A DNA stretch of 10,654 nt, taken from positions 8,980-19,633 of the forward strand of contig DIBR01000026.1 of the NCBI GenBank assembly GCA_002415025.1, in the 5' to 3' direction. The stretch comes from Spongiibacteraceae bacterium UBA5047. GTDB lineage: Bacteria > Pseudomonadota > Gammaproteobacteria > Pseudomonadales > Spongiibacteraceae. The position numbers and the translations under genes are program-made. Under the pieces are notes generated by a model. That model was not told where the DNA came from. It made no database searches and saw only the letters and a list, made by a program, of their open reading frames with translations. This document shows positions 6,820 through 10,654 of the stretch, one piece after another (the first letter of the stretch is position 1; every line of letters starts with the position of its first letter).

Positions 6820-6882
6820 CAGTAGTCTGCGTGTAAGGGGGAATGGATTCGCAAGACTGCATACGCCAGATCCTGCGGGCGG

Positions 6883-6888
6883 TATTAT
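6883..6888 (+). promoter_or_regulatory. Candidate -10 box upstream of comEC
   Basis: TATTAT matches the sigma-70 -10 consensus at five of six positions and lies 39 bases before the comEC ATG, within the 108-base gap that separates comEC from the divergent DUF2062 gene. No good -35 hexamer is found at 16-18 bases upstream, so the call is weak. Confidence 0.3.
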
Positions 6889-6927
6889 GCAGTGTATCAG
6901 GAACGATCTCCACTGACAGGAGTGGCT

Positions 6928-9264
6928 ATGGCATCAAGGATGATTGCCCTCGCGCTAGGGATAGGCTGCGTGGCTTGGCTGCCGTCGCTCCCGTCTTTGC
7001 ATCTTTTGTTCGGCTTTCTGCTCTTCGGGCTGTGTGTGCTCGGCACCGGGTTTTATATCTGGCCGGGCGCGAAAGCCGCTTGGAAGGCATTTTTTCTGGT
7101 CGCTTGTGTGTTGGCGGGTCTTGCGTACGGCACATACCACGGCCAGCAACTATTACTGCGCTTGATACCTTATGAGCTCGAAGGTGAAGACCTGCGTGTT
7201 ATCGGGCGCATTGTGTCGTTGCCGGACCTCAGTGCGCATCGCGGCGGCACTTACCGCTTCGAATTTGTTCCCGAAAGCTGGCCGGCGCAAAAGCCTGCGG
7301 TACACGACCTGGCGGCAAAAAGGCTGCGGCTGTCTTTTACCCCTGCGCGCGTTACCACAAACCAGAGTGAAGCACTGCTCCCGGCGCAGGGTCAGCGCTG
7401 GGCGTTTTTGCTGCGGTTAAAACGCCCGCGAAGCTTTGCCAATCCCGGAGGTTTCGACTATGCCGCCTGGCTTGTCGGGCAGGGTATTGATGCGACGGGC
7501 TACGTTCGTGAAGCTGTGTTGCTCGAAGAAGACACCGGCCCGTCACTGCGGTCATTGCGCGCGCGTGTTGTGCACGGGCTGCGGCACACGCTGGGGGATT
7601 CTCCTCGCTATTCCCAGGGCGCGATTCTGCTAGCCCTGGCCGCCGGTGATCGCAGTTACCTGTCCGACCGGCACTGGGATCAATTCCGGCTCAGCGGAAC
7701 GTCCCATTTGATGGCCATTTCCGGATTGCATATCGGAATCGCCGCCGGTTTGGGCTGGATGCTGGGTCGCATTGTATTCAGCCTGCTCGCCAGACGTCCA
7801 TTAGCATGGTTGCCACCCGTATTGGCGCTGGTATTTGCTGGCGCCTATGCATGGATTGCCGGTTTTTCCCTGCCGACCCAACGTGCTTTTGTGATGGTAG
7901 GCGTTGGGGTAATTGCCTTGGCCTTGTCCCGGCATATTGGGCGCTGGCACGCCTGGAGCGCTGCCTTGTTGCTAGTGTTGGCGCTCAACCCGATGGCCAC
8001 CTTGCAGGCGGGTTTTTGGTTGTCTTTCGCCGCCGTGGGTGTGTTGCTCGCGGTCGTTGAGCGAGAACGCGGTTGGCGCTCCCTGTTGGTTGCACAATGG
8101 GTTTTATTGCTTGGCCTTGCACCGTTCAGCCTCGCACTCTTTCAGCAGGCAACGTTGCTGGCGTTTCCGGTGAACCTGGTTGCTGTGCCGCTGTTTAGTA
8201 TTGTCATTGTGCCACTGGTTTTACTGGCGCTGGTGCTGGAAGTGACGGCCGGTGTACTGGCGGCGCCGGTCTGGTTTCTGGGGAACACTGTGCTGGCGGC
8301 CTTTATGAATGTTCTCGACTGGTTGGCTGTGCACAGCCAATTTCTGTCGCTGGACTATCACCCGAGCAGCGCCGAATTGTTTTCTCTACTGGTTTTCGCC
8401 CTGTTGCTGTCGTTGCCGCGAGCTGTCCCCGCACGCTATCTGGCGTTTCTGTGCCTTCTACCGGTGCTCGCTGGCGACAGGGCCCTGCTGCCTGCCGGAG
8501 AATATTCGGTGAAGGTGCTTGATGTCGGGCAGGGGTTATCGGTATTGGTGCAAACCCGCCATCACAGCCTCGTTTACGATGTTGGCCCGCGATTCAGCGA
8601 GAGCTTTGATATGGTAGGTGCCGCAGTGTTGCCCGTGCTGCGCCACAGCGGCATTGATTACCTGGACCGGGTGATTATCAGTCACGGTGACAATGACCAC
8701 GCGGGAGCCTGGCCGCGCTTACTCGACAGTGTTGAGGTTGGCGATATGCTTGCGGGCGCCGACCTTGCCGATGCTCGACCCTGCCGTGCGGGTCAGCGCT
8801 GGCGCTGGGATGGCGTTGATTTTGCGATTCTAAGCCCGGACCATCATAGGGGAGCCGATCGCGACGGCAGCAATAACCGCTCGTGTGTGCTGTATATCGA
8901 GTCTGGTATGGGCAGGGCATTGCTTCCCGGTGATATTGAAGCGGATGTCGAACATCGCATCCTGCCGGCGCTGCCGCAGGGGCTGGCGTTGTTGGTAGCA
9001 CCTCATCACGGCAGCAAGACCTCGTCGTCCCGGCCTTTCGTATCCTGGTTGAAGCCCGAGCTGGTAGTGTTCTCCGCCGGTTATAAACACCACTACGGTC
9101 ATCCGGCACCGGACGTGCAATCACGCTATCGCCGCCAGGGTGCAGTGCTGGCCTCTACCGCTGATAGCGGGATGATCAGCGTGGTATTGGGCCGGGAAGG
9201 GCTGAAAGCGGTGCAGCACTTTCGTGACCAACACCGCTTTTACTGGAATACGCCGGTGGAATAA
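6928..9264 (+). CDS. comEC: DNA internalization-related competence protein ComEC/Rec2
   Basis: The 778-residue product has the ComEC order: N-terminal membrane helices, a soluble DUF4131/OB-like segment (about 75-200), the competence domain with GTSHLMAISGLHIG (H260 region) and many helices to about residue 520, then a C-terminal metallo-beta-lactamase domain beginning VKVLDVGQG at 528. Metal-site residues are present: H586-x-D588-x-D590-H591 (HGDNDH), D669 in LLPGDIE and H693-H694 in APHHGSK. ComEC forms the inner-membrane channel for single-stranded DNA in natural transformation; the C-terminal domain is proposed to degrade the non-transported strand. The ATG at 6928 is chosen because AGGAG (6918-6922) sits just before it; a GTG at 6892 in the same frame has no such site. 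Confidence 0.94.
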   Translation: MASRMIALALGIGCVAWLPSLPSLHLLFGFLLFGLCVLGTGFYIWPGAKAAWKAFFLVACVLAGLAYGTYHGQQLLLRLIPYELEGEDLRVIGRIVSLPDLSAHRGGTYRFEFVPESWPAQKPAVHDLAAKRLRLSFTPARVTTNQSEALLPAQGQRWAFLLRLKRPRSFANPGGFDYAAWLVGQGIDATGYVREAVLLEEDTGPSLRSLRARVVHGLRHTLGDSPRYSQGAILLALAAGDRSYLSDRHWDQFRLSGTSHLMAISGLHIGIAAGLGWMLGRIVFSLLARRPLAWLPPVLALVFAGAYAWIAGFSLPTQRAFVMVGVGVIALALSRHIGRWHAWSAALLLVLALNPMATLQAGFWLSFAAVGVLLAVVERERGWRSLLVAQWVLLLGLAPFSLALFQQATLLAFPVNLVAVPLFSIVIVPLVLLALVLEVTAGVLAAPVWFLGNTVLAAFMNVLDWLAVHSQFLSLDYHPSSAELFSLLVFALLLSLPRAVPARYLAFLCLLPVLAGDRALLPAGEYSVKVLDVGQGLSVLVQTRHHSLVYDVGPRFSESFDMVGAAVLPVLRHSGIDYLDRVIISHGDNDHAGAWPRLLDSVEVGDMLAGADLADARPCRAGQRWRWDGVDFAILSPDHHRGADRDGSNNRSCVLYIESGMGRALLPGDIEADVEHRILPALPQGLALLVAPHHGSKTSSSRPFVSWLKPELVVFSAGYKHHYGHPAPDVQSRYRRQGAVLASTADSGMISVVLGREGLKAVQHFRDQHRFYWNTPVE

Positions 9265-9274
9265 GGCTTATGGA

Positions 9275-9304
9275 TGTCGCTTCAAAGTCGTTAGCACGTA
9301 TAAT
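9275..9304 (+). promoter_or_regulatory. Candidate sigma-70 promoter for exbB-exbD-lpxK
   Basis: TATAAT at 9299-9304 is a perfect -10 hexamer in the 69-base gap after comEC. The -35 position (about 9275-9281) is poor, so the promoter may be weak or need an activator. Its position 30 bases before the exbB start suggests that the lpxK group has its own transcript separate from comEC. Confidence 0.5.
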
Positions 9305-9333
9305 GCGATCAAATCAGAATAAGAGGTTGTATT

Positions 9334-9960
9334 GTGTTTGAGTTGGTGAAAGCAGGCGGCTGGATCATGCTGCCAATACTGCTGTGTTCGGCAGCGGCTC
9401 TGGCGATTTGTATCGAGCGCTGGATAGAATTGAATCCCAGTAAAATCGCGCCCCCGAATACCTTCCCCCAGGTGTCGGAATGGTTGAAAAACCAGCAGCT
9501 CGACGCAGAAAAACTGCGACGTCTGCGCCAGTCATCGCCGCTGGGTGAAATACTCGCAGCCGGGCTGGCCAATGCCCGACACGGCCGCGATATTATGAAA
9601 GAGAGTATTGAAGACGCAGCCTCGCACGTGGTTCACCGTCTTGAGAAATACCTGAATGCCCTGGGCACCATTGCGGCCATAACACCGTTACTGGGTTTGC
9701 TGGGTACGGTTATCGGTATGATTCGGGTGTTTTCTGAAATCATGCTGGAAGGTACCGGTAACGCCGGCGTACTGGCAGGCGGTATCTCCGAAGCGCTGAT
9801 CACCACTGCATCGGGCCTCAGCATCGCCATTCCGGCCCTGATGATGCACCGCTACTACGTGCGCCGGGTAGACAGCATTGTGGTGCAGTTGGAGCAAGAG
9901 ACCCTCAAGCTGGTCAATCACATGCACCTTGCCCCGAGCAGCAAGGCAGCCAAATCGTGA
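9334..9960 (+). CDS. exbB: MotA/TolQ/ExbB proton channel family protein (ExbB-like)
   Basis: This 208-residue protein has the three-helix TolQ/ExbB plan: TM1 about 11-28 (MLPILLCSAAALAICIERW), a cytoplasmic helical segment with LDAEKLRRLRQSSPLGEIL, TM2 about 110-131 containing AAITPLLGLLGTVIGMI, and TM3 about 150-172 with EALITTASGLSIAIPALM. These form the proton channel of a stator complex with the ExbD-like partner encoded next. Such complexes use the proton gradient to drive periplasm-spanning proteins such as TonB or TolA; the partner here is unknown, as no tonB or tol gene is in view. The GTG start has an AAGAGG site at 9321-9326. The short length (ExbB proper is longer) fits the subgroup next to lpxK. 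Confidence 0.93.
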   Translation: MFELVKAGGWIMLPILLCSAAALAICIERWIELNPSKIAPPNTFPQVSEWLKNQQLDAEKLRRLRQSSPLGEILAAGLANARHGRDIMKESIEDAASHVVHRLEKYLNALGTIAAITPLLGLLGTVIGMIRVFSEIMLEGTGNAGVLAGGISEALITTASGLSIAIPALMMHRYYVRRVDSIVVQLEQETLKLVNHMHLAPSSKAAKS

Positions 9961-10376
9961 GTTTTCGGCGGCAAAAACTGGAAGAAGTGTCGGTAAACTT
10001 AACCCCTCTTATAGACGTGGTATTTTTGCTGCTCATCTTTTTTATGGTCTCTACCACCTTTACCAAAGAAAGCCGGCTGTCGCTGGAATTGCCGGAAGCC
10101 ACTGGTGAACCGGCAGCTCAGGAAACCATGCCACTGGAAATTGTTGTGGATGCACAGGGCCAGTATATGGTCAATGAATTCACGGTAGTGGATCCAAGCC
10201 GCAAGGGGCTGATGGCCGCTCTCGAACAGGTTGCACAGGGAGACACCTCCCAGCCGGTAGTCATTACCGCCGATGCCAAGGCCTCGCATCAGGCCGTTAT
10301 TACGGCAATGGATGCGGCCGGCCAGCTGGGCTTCACCGCCCTCAGCCTGACAACCAGCGAACCAAAAGCGAAGTAA
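9957..10376 (+). CDS. exbD: Biopolymer transport protein ExbD/TolR family
   Basis: This 139-residue protein has a short cytoplasmic N-terminus, one helix (about 16-35) with D20 in LTPLIDVVFLLLIFF, the conserved protonatable Asp of ExbD/TolR, and a periplasmic domain ending in VVITADAKASHQAVITAMDAAGQLG, the usual TolR-like fold. It pairs with the preceding ExbB-like channel. It starts at GTG 9957, overlapping the exbB stop by four bases (GTGA), so the two are translationally coupled. The C-terminus after about residue 130 is short and polar. Confidence 0.93.
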   Translation: MSFRRQKLEEVSVNLTPLIDVVFLLLIFFMVSTTFTKESRLSLELPEATGEPAAQETMPLEIVVDAQGQYMVNEFTVVDPSRKGLMAALEQVAQGDTSQPVVITADAKASHQAVITAMDAAGQLGFTALSLTTSEPKAK

Positions 10377-10378
10377 CT

Positions 10379-10654
10379 ATGTCATCGCTACACCAGCGAA
10401 TTGAACGCGCCTGGTACCGCCGGAACCCCGGAATACTGTATCTGGCGTGGCCGTTGGAAGCCTTTTACCGCTCCGTGAGTACCCTGCGCAGACTGTGGCT
10501 GAAAAAACGCGCTATCCCCCAGCTTACGCCGGTTATTGTGGTCGGCAATATCAGCGTTGGCGGTACCGGTAAAACGCCGCTGGTTATTGCTCTGGTTCAT
10601 TGGCTGCAGGCACAGGGTTATAAGCCGGGCGTTGTCAGCCGGGGTTATGGCGGG
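10379..10654 (+). CDS. lpxK: Tetraacyldisaccharide 4'-kinase LpxK, N-terminal part (3' end outside window)
   Basis: An open frame runs from ATG 10379 to the window edge (92 codons, no stop), two bases past the exbD stop. The N-terminus has a membrane-proximal helix (about residues 17-35, ILYLAWPLEAFYRSV), followed by VVGNISVGGTGKTP, the LpxK P-loop block, and VVSRGYGG at the edge. LpxK phosphorylates the 4' position of the lipid A precursor using ATP at the inner membrane, late in lipid A synthesis; the full family length is about 330 residues. The exbB-exbD-lpxK order is common in pseudomonad-like gammaproteobacteria. Confidence 0.95.
   Translation, partial: MSSLHQRIERAWYRRNPGILYLAWPLEAFYRSVSTLRRLWLKKRAIPQLTPVIVVGNISVGGTGKTPLVIALVHWLQAQGYKPGVVSRGYGG

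Noticed and set aside
6892..6927. Earlier GTG start for comEC
   Set aside because: There is no Shine-Dalgarno before it and it overlaps the promoter region; AGGAG lies directly before the ATG at 6928.
1..10654. CRISPR array, tRNA, rRNA, insertion sequence or prophage
   Set aside because: I saw no regularly spaced repeats, cloverleaf sequence, transposase, integrase or terminal inverted repeats; the genes are nearly all core chromosomal families.

Overview
The window looks like a chromosomal segment of a marine-type gammaproteobacterium, most like the Cellvibrionales/Pseudomonas side of the class. The evidence is the end of a Na+-NQR cluster (apbE then nqrM), the lolC-lolD-lolE and comEC-exbB-exbD-lpxK gene orders familiar from pseudomonads and relatives, and moderately GC-rich, evenly used codons. 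The species assignment is inference. I see no phage, insertion sequence, tRNA, rRNA or CRISPR array. Most of the window is core cell-envelope and housekeeping genes, and I do not see a clearly new multi-gene system.

Left part (1-916): the 3' end of apbE (flavin transferase for Na+-NQR subunits) and nqrM (a small Cys-rich maturation factor), both on the plus strand, followed by an intergenic stretch with two overlapping, mutually exclusive hairpins that may end the nqr transcript. Next part (917-2904): a minus-strand, translationally coupled pair. The upstream gene is a divergent type I-beta DAHP synthase-like protein with an N-terminal ferredoxin-like domain and altered active-site motifs. 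It overlaps by 10 bases a putative exported trypsin-fold protein whose His and Ser motifs each carry one extra residue. This is the least ordinary part of the window.

Middle (2905-6255): a divergent promoter region with clustered palindromes, then the compact lolCDE operon for the inner-membrane ABC machine that extracts lipoproteins and loads them on LolA. A DUF2062 membrane protein (6283-6819, minus strand) lies convergent to lolE and divergent from comEC.

Right part (6928-10654): comEC, the DNA-uptake channel with a C-terminal metallo-beta-lactamase domain. It is followed by a consensus -10 box and a tightly packed exbB-exbD-lpxK group, a proton-driven energiser pair followed by the lipid A 4'-kinase, with lpxK cut by the window edge. 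lolCDE, lpxK and the exbBD pair all concern outer-membrane biogenesis or energisation.
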